A DNA stretch of 64,000 bases, from the NCBI RefSeq assembly GCF_015477605.1, contig NZ_JADLQX010000010.1, positions 1 to 64,000 on the forward strand, given 5' to 3'. This DNA is from Nocardia amamiensis (GTDB lineage Bacteria; Actinomycetota; Actinomycetes; Mycobacteriales; Mycobacteriaceae). A model generated the notes under the pieces. It was not told where the DNA came from and ran no database searches. It was given only the letters and a program-made list of their open reading frames with translations. The translations under genes and the position numbers were made by a program. This document shows positions 27,185 to 35,229 of this stretch, in pieces (the first letter of the stretch is position 1; every line of letters begins with the position of its first letter).

Positions 27185-28225
27185 ATGATCACGGAGGGCA
27201 CGCGGTCGCCGCGACGGCGCGGTCCGGTTGCAGGTCGTGGCCGCTCACTGAGACCGCCCGCACCGGCTTCCCGGGTGAAGCAGGCGCTGCACCGCCTCGT
27301 CGACTGGTCGGGCTGGACGAAGCTTGCGGCGATGACGACGACGGTCGCCGCGATCGCCGCGCTCTGGTTCACCAGTCAGTCGTTGCGGGCCACTGACAAT
27401 CAATACAACCTGTCCCGGCAGGTAGCGGTGACCGACCGTTTCCAGAAGGCGGTCGACCAGTTGACCTCCGACAAGATCGACATCCGCCTGGGCGGTATCT
27501 ATTTGCTCGAACGGCTCGCAAAAGACTCACCCGCTGATCATCCGACGATATTTGCGGTGCTCTCGGCGTTTCTGCGTACCCACACCAGCGCATCCGCGTG
27601 CGACACGCCGACTCCGGCAACTCCGGCACCGGTCGACGTCCAAGCCGTGCTCACCGTCATCGGCACCCGCGAAGCGAGCCGCGACGACCACCGCCGGACG
27701 TTCGACCTTCGTCGGACATGTTTGTCCGGCATGCAACTGAATGCGGCGAATCTGACGCGTACAGAACTCCGATACGCGAATCTCACCCAGGCAGACCTCG
27801 CCTTCGCGAACCTCGTCGGGGTTCAGTTCGACGGTGCGAACCTGACCCGCGCACACCTCGGTGGCGCGGACGTGAGCTGCGCGAAAGACAGCGACGGCGT
27901 CTGGAGCTGCGCGAGCCTCGACGAAGCGAATCTCACCGAGGCACACCTGGCCGACGCCCACCTCACCGCCGCAACGTTCGTACGAGCGAATCTCGCCGAT
28001 GCAGACCTCGCCCGCGCGAACCTGACCGACGCCAACCTCCTCGGCGCGAACCTGACCGGCGCCAACCTCGTCGGCGCCGACCTCACCAACGCACAGCTGA
28101 CCGACAGGTTCACCGGAACAGGGACTCTCGACGCGAACCTCACCGACATCTACTACGACCACGCGACACGATGGCCGGACGGATTCACCCCGCCGAAGAG
28201 CCGCCCCAGCGTCGAGCGGCGGTAG
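27185..28225 (+). CDS. Membrane-anchored pentapeptide-repeat protein
   Basis: The 346-residue protein has a basic cytoplasmic tail, one membrane helix (about 42-66) and an intervening helical region (KAVDQLTSDKIDIRLGGIYLLERLA). From about residue 178 it has roughly 25 pentapeptide units of the A(D/N)Lxx type (for example ANLTRTELRYANL), which fold as a right-handed quadrilateral beta-helix. A short insertion with two cysteines (SCAKDSDGVWSCAS) breaks the helix midway. The ribosome site GAGGAG is strong. The function is unknown; some pentapeptide proteins mimic DNA, but the membrane anchor makes that unlikely here. Confidence 0.82.
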   Translation: MITEGTRSPRRRGPVAGRGRSLRPPAPASRVKQALHRLVDWSGWTKLAAMTTTVAAIAALWFTSQSLRATDNQYNLSRQVAVTDRFQKAVDQLTSDKIDIRLGGIYLLERLAKDSPADHPTIFAVLSAFLRTHTSASACDTPTPATPAPVDVQAVLTVIGTREASRDDHRRTFDLRRTCLSGMQLNAANLTRTELRYANLTQADLAFANLVGVQFDGANLTRAHLGGADVSCAKDSDGVWSCASLDEANLTEAHLADAHLTAATFVRANLADADLARANLTDANLLGANLTGANLVGADLTNAQLTDRFTGTGTLDANLTDIYYDHATRWPDGFTPPKSRPSVERR

Positions 28226-28306
28226 ACCTGCCGGTACGACCAACCGATTGATCGGAGCCCGAGACATCATCCCGCACGATGGAGGCAGCCCGGCCGTGTC
28301 TCCGAG

Positions 28307-29329
28307 TCACACTTGTGCCGGTGCGTGGAACCAGTGCGGGATGGTGGCACGAGCATTGGAACCGTGCAGCGCCTCGGCGAGCGCTTCTACAACGAGCGTG
28401 CGAGCGACTTTGGTGGCGTGGCACTCACGGAGGCTGTCCAGCATCAGGAAGTCGTGCACCATGCCCAGCACGCGTACCGCGGTCACCTCGACTCCGGCTG
28501 CGCGCAGCTTGGCCGCGTATGCCTCGCCCTCGTCGCGCAGCACGTCGGCCTCGCCGGTGATCACCAGCGTGGTCGGCAGTCCGCGCAACCGGTCCAGGCT
28601 CGCCCGCAGCGGCGAGGCGTAGACCTCCTTACGCTCCTCGGAGTGGGTGGTGTATTGATCCCAGAACCATTGCATGCCTTCGCGAGTCAGGTAGTAGCCC
28701 TCGGCGAACTGCAGGTAGGAGCCGGTGTCGAAACCGGCGTTCGTCACCGGGTACAACAGCACCTGCGCCGACAGGTTCACTCCGCCGCGGTCCTTCGCCA
28801 TCAGCGCGAACACCGCCGCCATGTTGCCGCCGACGGAGTCGCCGCAGACAGCCATCCGGGAACCGTCCAGGTCGTGTTCGGCGCCATGTTCCACGACCCA
28901 GGTTCCGACGGCCCAGTTCTGTTCGATCGCGGTCGGGTACTTCGCCTCCGGCGCCCGGTCGTACACCGGGAACACCACCGCCGCCTGGGCGCCGTCGGCC
29001 AGTTCGCGGACCAACCGGTCGTGGGTGTCCTCGTCACCGAAGACCCACCCGGCGCCGTGGATGTAAAGGATTACCGGCAGCCGGCCGCGCACGCCCTTGG
29101 GCCGGATGATGCGGGTGCGCACCGAGCCCGTCGGACCGCCGGGGACGGTCACCCGCTGCGCATCGATCGGAGGTTTGTCGACCCCTTCTCCGCACTGCAG
29201 ATCGGCGAGAAGCTCACGACCCTGCGCGAGCGAAACCTCGTAGATTCGAGGGTGCGCCGCGGTCGCCTCGGCAAGGCGCCGGGCCTCTGGCTCCAGGACC
29301 GGTTCGGGAGGGTTCGGAAGCTGCGGCAT
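28307..29329 (-). CDS. Alpha/beta hydrolase, hormone-sensitive-lipase family
   Basis: Serine esterase or lipase of 340 residues. It shows the HSL oxyanion motif HGAGW (about 94-98, usually HGGGW), nucleophile S165 in GDSVGG, an aspartate in GEADVLRDEG and a histidine in GMVHDF, a complete triad. The start is set at 29329 because AGGAG lies just upstream. It has no signal peptide, so it acts in the cytoplasm. It is followed downstream by the convergent pentapeptide-repeat gene 81 bp away. Confidence 0.85.
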   Translation of the reverse strand: MPQLPNPPEPVLEPEARRLAEATAAHPRIYEVSLAQGRELLADLQCGEGVDKPPIDAQRVTVPGGPTGSVRTRIIRPKGVRGRLPVILYIHGAGWVFGDEDTHDRLVRELADGAQAAVVFPVYDRAPEAKYPTAIEQNWAVGTWVVEHGAEHDLDGSRMAVCGDSVGGNMAAVFALMAKDRGGVNLSAQVLLYPVTNAGFDTGSYLQFAEGYYLTREGMQWFWDQYTTHSEERKEVYASPLRASLDRLRGLPTTLVITGEADVLRDEGEAYAAKLRAAGVEVTAVRVLGMVHDFLMLDSLRECHATKVARTLVVEALAEALHGSNARATIPHWFHAPAQV

Positions 29330-29530
29330 GAAGGGCTCCTTTTTCGGTGTCACGGCGGATCCGCCGAAGAGTGACCTTCTTCCTCGATCACGGTACGCCC
29401 TGCCGCATCCACCCAAGTCGATTCGCTAGAAAATAGCTGCAGCAGACAGCGTGGCAGAGACGGGGCGGACACACTCCTGGGTAGCCTGCCTGGTCGCGGA
29501 ACCGGCGGTGTCCCGGCCACAACGGCGAAG

Positions 29531-29560
29531 ACCCCGCTCGGCCGGGTGGCCGAACGGGGT
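29531..29560 (-). terminator. GC-rich hairpin after secreted-protein gene
   Basis: ACCCCG (29531-29536) and CGGCC (29539-29543) pair with GGCCG (29548-29552) and CGGGGT (29555-29560) around a GGGT loop, with a CT/AA internal mismatch. On the minus strand it lies about 45 bases past the stop of the gene at 29605 and is followed by CTTCGCC, a weak pyrimidine tail. Confidence 0.6.
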
Positions 29561-29604
29561 CGGGTGTCCCCCAACGAATGCGACGTTGGGTTCTTCGCCA
29601 CTAC

Positions 29605-30303
29605 CTACTTCGCCGGGGCGGGCGCAGGCTGGTTGATAGTGGAGAAGTACTGGATGGCCGCGCCGATGGCGACCGGCGCGGTAACCAGCAGCTGGCCCGC
29701 GATGGTGCCGAGGGCGCCGATGGCGACGATGCCGCCGAGGCAGCCGATGGCGGCGGCCGGGATGAACGCGCCGAACAGGCCGACGATCGCCGCGGAGGCG
29801 ACGGTCGCGCCGGCGATGCCGCCGAGCACGCAGCCGACCGCCGCACCGCCGATGCCGCCGACCAGGGTGCCGAGCGTTGCGCCCATCGAGATGGTGCTGG
29901 TCATCCGGGACCAGGCGGCCTGCTCCCGGTCGTATTCGTTCTTCCAGGGCGCCTTGTCCTCGAACGGCAGGGCGACCGGCTTGTAGGCCGCGTGCGCCAT
30001 GTCGAACTGCGGGGTCAGCGTCGCCGTGCGACCGGCGATGTCGGCCACGATCGGGAATTCGAAGTCGTCGACCCGGAACTTCATCGGCATGCCGGTGAGC
30101 ACGGTGCCGTTGGCGGCCTTGATCTTGAAGACACCGTTCTCGACGACCATCGAGCCGGCGTCGGTGGTGACGATGGACTGGGTCTCGGTGGCGTAGGCGG
30201 TGAAGTCGACCGCGTCCTCGGTCCCGGGCTGCGCACCGGCCGCGCCGGACGCGATCCCGATTGCGGCGACCAGACCTGTGGCCACCGCGACGATTTTCCT
30301 CAT
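29605..30303 (-). CDS. Secreted protein with Gly/Ala-rich hydrophobic C-terminal region
   Basis: The 232-residue protein has a classic signal peptide (MRKIVAVATGLVAAIG, cleavage near AGAQPG). A soluble domain (about 28-130) follows, then a long Gly/Ala/Val-rich hydrophobic region (about 140-215) with glycine-zipper spacing (TLGTLVGGIGGAAVGCVLGG) and a short Pro/Ala tail. Similar proteins of unknown function are common in Nocardia-like genomes; I do not recognise an activity. The glycine zipper could insert into a membrane or oligomerise. The gene has its own terminator and is monocistronic. Confidence 0.75.
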   Translation of the reverse strand: MRKIVAVATGLVAAIGIASGAAGAQPGTEDAVDFTAYATETQSIVTTDAGSMVVENGVFKIKAANGTVLTGMPMKFRVDDFEFPIVADIAGRTATLTPQFDMAHAAYKPVALPFEDKAPWKNEYDREQAAWSRMTSTISMGATLGTLVGGIGGAAVGCVLGGIAGATVASAAIVGLFGAFIPAAAIGCLGGIVAIGALGTIAGQLLVTAPVAIGAAIQYFSTINQPAPAPAK

Positions 30304-30388
30304 CCTTGCTTCTTTCCTCTCGGGTTTTCTCGGGGGAAGCGGCCACGTCGCACGTGCCGCACGCCTGCCGCGGATCACGGCCGGCAGG

Positions 30389-31321
30389 TCAGAGATCGAG
30401 CACGAGCGGGCCCGACCTGGCTCGGGAGACGCACAGCATCATCGTGTCGCCGCGCGCCTGCTCCTCGGCGGTGAGCACCGTGTCGCGGTGCTCGATATCG
30501 CCTGCGAGAACCGCGGTTTCGCAACTGCCACAGGTGCCTTCGCGGCATGAGGTGACGATGCCGATCCCGGCCCGTTCCAGGACGTCGGCGATGGACTGGT
30601 TCGCCCCGATCTGGAATGTCCTTCCGCTGGCGGCCAACCGCACTTCGAACGTCTCGTTCGGGGCGAACTGCACCCGCCGCGGCACGAAACGTTCCAGGTG
30701 CACGGAGAGACCGCGGCGCGCTCCTTCGGTTTCGACGGCGGCCAAGAGCGGTTCGGGGCCACAGCAGTACACGGCGGTGTCGCGGAGGCCGTCGAGAATC
30801 CGCGCCAGCGGCAGCAGGCCGTGCTCGTCCTGCGGCAGCAGGTGCGCTCGCGGGTAGCGCTCGGCGATGGCGTCGGCGAAGGCCATGTGCCGCCGGGTGC
30901 GGCCGCCGTAGTAGAGCGACCAGCGCGCGCCCGCGGCGTCCGCGGCGGCCAGCATCGGCAAAATCGGGGTGATCCCGATCCCCCCGGCCAGGAATGCGTA
31001 GCTCGCGTGGTCGACGAGTTCGAAGTTGTTGCGCGGCTGCGATACTCGCAGTACCGACCCGGGCTGCGCCGCGCGGTGCAGGTAGGCCGAGCCGCCGCGT
31101 CCGTCCGGCTCGTGCAGCACCGCGATGCGCCAGCGCGACCGGTCATCGAGGTCGCCGCACAGCGAGTACTGCCGTACCCCTGCCGCGCCCACCGCGACGT
31201 CGATGTGCGCACCCGGCGTCCACGACGGCAGTTCGCTGCCGTCGACGGCCGCCAGATCCAGCGAGAACACGCCCACGGCCGCGTCGCGGCGGCGCCAGAC
31301 TCGTACCGCTATCTCAGTCAT
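30389..31321 (-). CDS. VanB/PDR-type oxygenase reductase
   Basis: Electron-transfer subunit of 310 residues with flavin domain (RQYSLCG, about 50-56), NAD domain (LAGGIGITPILPM) and C-terminal plant-type 2Fe-2S domain with cysteines in CREGTCGSCE and a last cysteine near MMLCVSRA. This order (flavin-NAD-ferredoxin) is the phthalate dioxygenase reductase/VanB layout, feeding electrons to a Rieske oxygenase or a P450. No oxygenase partner is adjacent. It diverges from the acyl-CoA dehydrogenase operon over a palindromic intergenic region. Confidence 0.87.
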   Translation of the reverse strand: MTEIAVRVWRRRDAAVGVFSLDLAAVDGSELPSWTPGAHIDVAVGAAGVRQYSLCGDLDDRSRWRIAVLHEPDGRGGSAYLHRAAQPGSVLRVSQPRNNFELVDHASYAFLAGGIGITPILPMLAAADAAGARWSLYYGGRTRRHMAFADAIAERYPRAHLLPQDEHGLLPLARILDGLRDTAVYCCGPEPLLAAVETEGARRGLSVHLERFVPRRVQFAPNETFEVRLAASGRTFQIGANQSIADVLERAGIGIVTSCREGTCGSCETAVLAGDIEHRDTVLTAEEQARGDTMMLCVSRARSGPLVLDL

Positions 31322-31398
31322 TTCCGTCCCCTAGCCCGGCAACGTCTCCGCGATCACCGTCGCCGAGATGGACCGCGCCCGCAGCAGACGAACGGGCA

Positions 31399-31424
31399 GT
31401 CGATTCGCACAATCGACGTTGACT
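31399..31424 (+). promoter_or_regulatory. Palindrome and -35 box between divergent operons
   Basis: GTCGATT (31399-31405) and AATCGAC (31411-31417) are perfect reverse complements with a 5-bp spacer, a 19-bp site typical of TetR or GntR dimers. A TTGACT hexamer (31419-31424) follows one base later. The site lies between the reductase start (31321) and the acyl-CoA dehydrogenase start (31468). The regulator is not nearby. Confidence 0.5.
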
Positions 31425-31467
31425 ATCGCCCCCGCCCGCACCCGCGCGCCGCCCGGAGACTGACGCC

Positions 31468-32628
31468 ATGACCACTGTGGCGGAATTGGTGGACAAGACC
31501 ACCCAGTTCATTCGGGATCAGGTAGTTCCGGTGGAACGCGAGGTCGTCGTCGACGGGCGGGTGATGGACGACGCGCTGCGGCTCGAGCTGCAGAAGAAGG
31601 CGAAGGAGGCCGGTGTCTTCGGCCCCCTGTCGGATCCGCGGTACGGCGGACTCGGGCTGGACACCCGCGCCCAGGCGCAGGTGCTCGAGGCCGCGGGCGC
31701 CAGCCTGCTCGGACCGATCGCGCTGAACGCGTGGGCGCCGGACGACGGCAACATCCACCTGCTCGCGCACGTGGCGAACGAGGACCAGAAACAGCGCTAC
31801 CTCGCGCCGCTGGCCTCGGGCGACGTACGTTCCGCGATCGCGATGACGGAGCCGGCGCCCGGCGCCGGATCCGACCCCGGCATGCTGCGGACCGTCGCCG
31901 AGGAGACCGACTCCGGCTGGGTCATCAACGGCGCCAAGCATTTCACCACCGGCGCGCAGGGTGCGGCGTTCACCATCTGTGTGGCCCGCACCGGCGACGG
32001 GCCGACGATGTTCCTGGTCGACCAGGACAACCCTGGGTTGCGGGTGGGCCGCCGGATGCCGACGCTCGACCACACCAGCGCGCCGGGCGGTCACTGCGAG
32101 GTGACCTTCGCCGACTGCGAGGTGCCCGATTCCGCCGTGCTGGGCGAGGTCGGCCAGGGTCTGGCGCTCGCTCAGGTCCGGCTCGCGCCCTCGCGCCTGG
32201 TGTTCTGCATGAACTGGCTCGGGCTGGCCGTGCGCGCGCACCAGCTGACCATCGAGCACATCGGCACGCGCACCTCGTTCGGCGTCCCGATCGCCGAGCA
32301 CGGCATGGCGCAGGCGATGATCGCCGACAACGAGATCGACATCGCCGCGGCCCGCGGGGTGATCCGCACCGCCGCCGAGACCATCGACGCGCAGGGGCCG
32401 ACGTCCTCGCAGGCGCGGCACGAGGCGTCGATCGCCAAGACATTCGTCTCCGAGGCGGTCTGGCGGGTGCTCGACCGTGCGGTGCAGCTGCATGGCGGAC
32501 TCGGCGTCTGCGAAGACCACCTGGTCGCCCGATTCCTGGTGGAGGCCAGGGCTTTCCGCATCTACGAAGGCCCCTCGGAAGTCCTGCGCTGGTCCATCGC
32601 CCGCCGCGCCCTGCGCACCAAACGCTGA
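31468..32628 (+). CDS. Acyl-CoA dehydrogenase
   Basis: FAD-dependent alpha,beta-dehydrogenase of acyl-CoA thioesters, 386 residues, standard length. It has the N-terminal helical domain (GPLSDPRYGGLGLD), the middle beta domain (AIAMTEPAPGAGSD, then GWVINGAKHFTTGA) and the C-terminal four-helix domain (FGVPIAEHGMAQ, HGGLGVCEDH, IYEGPSEVLR). The typical FAD-contacting TEP and INGxKxF-like motifs are intact. It is the first gene of a plus-strand run that continues through a thioesterase-like protein and hydrolase into an ABC importer. Substrate chain type cannot be read. Confidence 0.9.
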   Translation: MTTVAELVDKTTQFIRDQVVPVEREVVVDGRVMDDALRLELQKKAKEAGVFGPLSDPRYGGLGLDTRAQAQVLEAAGASLLGPIALNAWAPDDGNIHLLAHVANEDQKQRYLAPLASGDVRSAIAMTEPAPGAGSDPGMLRTVAEETDSGWVINGAKHFTTGAQGAAFTICVARTGDGPTMFLVDQDNPGLRVGRRMPTLDHTSAPGGHCEVTFADCEVPDSAVLGEVGQGLALAQVRLAPSRLVFCMNWLGLAVRAHQLTIEHIGTRTSFGVPIAEHGMAQAMIADNEIDIAAARGVIRTAAETIDAQGPTSSQARHEASIAKTFVSEAVWRVLDRAVQLHGGLGVCEDHLVARFLVEARAFRIYEGPSEVLRWSIARRALRTKR

Positions 32629-32638
32629 AGGAGACATC

Positions 32639-33163
32639 ATGACCACACGTGAAATCACCGGCTTCGCGGCGGCCTACCCCGAACTCGACTGCGCCGCAGT
32701 GGATTACGAATACCTGCGGGCGGTGTCGCAGGAGATGGTCCCGTTCGGCCGTCACGTCGGGACGGTGATCACCGAGATCGGCCCGGAACGCGCCGTCGTC
32801 GAGATCCCCGCCACCGGCACCGTGCGCAACCACATGGGCACCGTGCACGCCGGTGCTCTGTTCACCGCCGCCGACATCGGCGGAGCCGCAGCGTTCGTCG
32901 GTGCCGCGGCCACCCGGCTGCCCAGCGTCGAACGGCTGGTGCTGCGCGGCGGAAGCGCCTCCTACCGCAAGCCCGCCGTCGGCCGCATCCGCGCGGTCGC
33001 CACCGTCGACCAGCGCGAGCTCGCCGACATACTCGCCGCCACCGCGTCGAACCGGTTCGAGCTGTCCGGCAAGGCGACGCTGCTCGACGACGGCGACGTG
33101 GCCGTCGCCAAGTTCACCTTCGACTACGTCTGCGACGTCACCATTCCGGAGGCCGGCCGATGA
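32639..33163 (+). CDS. Hotdog-fold thioesterase-like protein (PaaI/DUF4442)
   Basis: Single hotdog domain of 174 residues with the PaaI-type active-site stretch GTVRNHMGTVHAGALFTAADIGG (about 60-82), in which the asparagine, histidine and following helix position the thioester. It probably hydrolyses acyl-CoA. The ribosome site AAGGAG sits nine bases before ATG 32639. It starts 10 bp after the dehydrogenase and overlaps the next gene by four bases (ATGA), so it is cotranscribed. Confidence 0.82.
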   Translation: MTTREITGFAAAYPELDCAAVDYEYLRAVSQEMVPFGRHVGTVITEIGPERAVVEIPATGTVRNHMGTVHAGALFTAADIGGAAAFVGAAATRLPSVERLVLRGGSASYRKPAVGRIRAVATVDQRELADILAATASNRFELSGKATLLDDGDVAVAKFTFDYVCDVTIPEAGR

Positions 33164-34053
33164 CCACCGCGGCACCGCACAATCGCTCGGAGTTCACCAC
33201 GCTGGAGTCGGCCAAGGTCGGCACCGCCGACGGCGTCACCTTCACCGTCCGCTTCCTGCCCGCGAAGAAGGCGGCCGCGCCGGTCGTGCTGATCCTGCCC
33301 GCCATGGCCATGAAGGCGAAGAACTATCTACTGCTCGCGAAAGAGTTACATGCCCAAGGGCTTTCGGTCGCGACGACCGATCTGCGCGCGCACGGCGAGG
33401 CCCAGCCCGAGCTGGGGCTGCACCGCGATTTCGGCTACCGCGAGATGCTGGAGACCGACCTGCCCGCGCTGGTCGGCGCCGTGCGGGAACGCTTCCCCGA
33501 GGCGCCGATCCACCTGTTCGGGCACAGCCTCGGCGGTCAGCTGGCGCTGCTGTTCACCGCGGCCGAACCCGAGCGGATCGCGGGCGTGACCGTCATCGGC
33601 ACCGGCACCGTGTTCTGGTGGGCGTTCGGCGCCCGCCGCTGGTGGGAGGCGCTGAGCCAGATCCAGTGGATCGGCCTGGTCTCCCGGTGGAAGGGTCACT
33701 GGCCCGGCGGCGTGCTCATCCCGGCCCCGATGCCCGGCGGCGTCATGCGCGACTGGTCGATGCACTCGCTGACCAGCTACTACCGCCCGAAGGGCAGCAA
33801 GCGGCGATACAACACACTGCTGCGGACCATGACCGCGCCGGTGCTGGCCATCTCGCTGTCCGACGACGTGCTCGGCCCGAAGTCCAACGTCGACTTCCTG
33901 GTCTCCCGGATGCCGAGCGCCCGGGTGACCCACTGGCACATCGACGAGAACTCGCCGGTCGAGCACCGCGACCACTTCCTCTGGGTGAAGGATTCGCCCG
34001 CGATCGCGGCCAGGGTGGCGACCTGGATCGTCGCGGGCGACCTGCCGGGCTGA
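33160..34053 (+). CDS. Alpha/beta hydrolase (lysophospholipase-like)
   Basis: Serine hydrolase of 297 residues. The nucleophile elbow GHSLGGQ follows HLF at about residue 125, after an oxyanion region (LILPAMAMKAKNY). A late aspartate (SDDVLGP) and a histidine near HWHIDENSPVEHRDHF complete the likely triad. The sequence resembles monoacylglycerol- or lysophospholipase-like hydrolases. It overlaps the thioesterase gene (ATGA) and precedes the importer ATPase by nine bases. That position suggests hydrolysis of an imported acylated glycerol-type ester, which is inference. Confidence 0.82.
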   Translation: MTTAAPHNRSEFTTLESAKVGTADGVTFTVRFLPAKKAAAPVVLILPAMAMKAKNYLLLAKELHAQGLSVATTDLRAHGEAQPELGLHRDFGYREMLETDLPALVGAVRERFPEAPIHLFGHSLGGQLALLFTAAEPERIAGVTVIGTGTVFWWAFGARRWWEALSQIQWIGLVSRWKGHWPGGVLIPAPMPGGVMRDWSMHSLTSYYRPKGSKRRYNTLLRTMTAPVLAISLSDDVLGPKSNVDFLVSRMPSARVTHWHIDENSPVEHRDHFLWVKDSPAIAARVATWIVAGDLPG

Positions 34054-34062
34054 GGGGTATCT

Positions 34063-35196
34063 GTGGCACGACTGCGAATCGAGGCGGTGTCGAAGCAATT
34101 CGGCGCCGCTCACGCGGTGCGCGAGGTGAGCCTCGATATCGCCGACGGCGAGTTCTTGGTGCTGCTCGGCCCCAGCGGATGCGGCAAATCCACGCTGCTG
34201 CGCATGGTCGCCGGCCTGGAGGACCTGACCGGCGGCCGAATTCTCCTGGACGACACGGATATCACCCACCAGGCGCCGCAGCGGCGGGACTTGGCCATGG
34301 TGTTCCAGAGCTATGCGCTCTACCCGCACCTGACCGTCGCGAAGAACATCGGGTTCCCGCTGCGTGCCCGGCGCACGCGCAGAGCGGAGATCGCCGAGCG
34401 GGTGTCGGAGGTGGCCGGAATACTCGGCCTCACCGAGCTGCTGCGCCGCAGGCCCGCCGCGCTGTCGGGCGGGCAGCGGCAGCGAGTGGCGCTGGCGCGC
34501 GCCATGGTTCGCGATCCCGGCGCGTTCCTGATGGACGAGCCGCTGTCCAACCTGGACGCCAAGCTGCGCAGCGCGACCCGCGCCGAACTGATCGCCCTGC
34601 ACCAGCGCCTCCGCGCGACGTTCCTGTACGTGACCCACGACCAGGTCGAGGCGATGACCATGGCCGACCGGATCGCGCTGCTCAACGAAGGCCGGGTGGA
34701 GCAGGTGGGCACGCCGACCGAGCTCTACGACCGTCCGCGTTCGACCTTCGTCGCCGGGTTCCTCGGCGCGCCGCCGATGAACCTCTTCCCCGCCGTCGTC
34801 ACCGAACGTGACGGCGTCCTGCGCGTGGTCGCCGACGGAATCGATACCGAATCGGCCATCAGCACAGTCGATTTCCGAGATGACATCGACGTGGTAGCGG
34901 GCATCCGCCCTGAACAGCTGCGGCTGGATCCCACCGGCTCCGACATTCGCGGCCGGGTCACGATGGTCGAGAACCTGGGCAGCGAAGAGCTCATCCACTT
35001 CACCACCGGCGATCGCTCCCTCTGCGCCCGCGCGCCCCGGCCCGCGGGCGTGGTGGTCGACGACAGCATCGCGCTGCGGGTCGACCCGGCGCACATCCAT
35101 CTCTTCGATGCCGCCTCCGGACTACGCCTGACTTGGCGGGAGGCCCGGCAGAACGCCCGAATCGACAGCGCGGACGAACCCGTAGCCGTCGCCTGA
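34063..35196 (+). CDS. Sugar/glycerophosphate ABC importer ATPase (UgpC/MalK-like)
   Basis: ATPase of 377 residues. It has a nucleotide domain (Walker A GPSGCGKST, signature LSGGQRQR, Walker B FLMDEPLSNLDA, switch VTHDQVEAMT) and the C-terminal TOBE/OB regulatory domain (about 240-377) that distinguishes the MalK/UgpC group. The start is GTG 34063. It energises the two permeases at 37462 and 38420. The placing of the ATPase first, then binding protein, is a rearranged order compared with ugpBAEC. Confidence 0.9.
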   Translation: MARLRIEAVSKQFGAAHAVREVSLDIADGEFLVLLGPSGCGKSTLLRMVAGLEDLTGGRILLDDTDITHQAPQRRDLAMVFQSYALYPHLTVAKNIGFPLRARRTRRAEIAERVSEVAGILGLTELLRRRPAALSGGQRQRVALARAMVRDPGAFLMDEPLSNLDAKLRSATRAELIALHQRLRATFLYVTHDQVEAMTMADRIALLNEGRVEQVGTPTELYDRPRSTFVAGFLGAPPMNLFPAVVTERDGVLRVVADGIDTESAISTVDFRDDIDVVAGIRPEQLRLDPTGSDIRGRVTMVENLGSEELIHFTTGDRSLCARAPRPAGVVVDDSIALRVDPAHIHLFDAASGLRLTWREARQNARIDSADEPVAVA

Positions 35197-35229
35197 ACCC
35201 GCACACCCGACTCGATGAGGAGACACACC

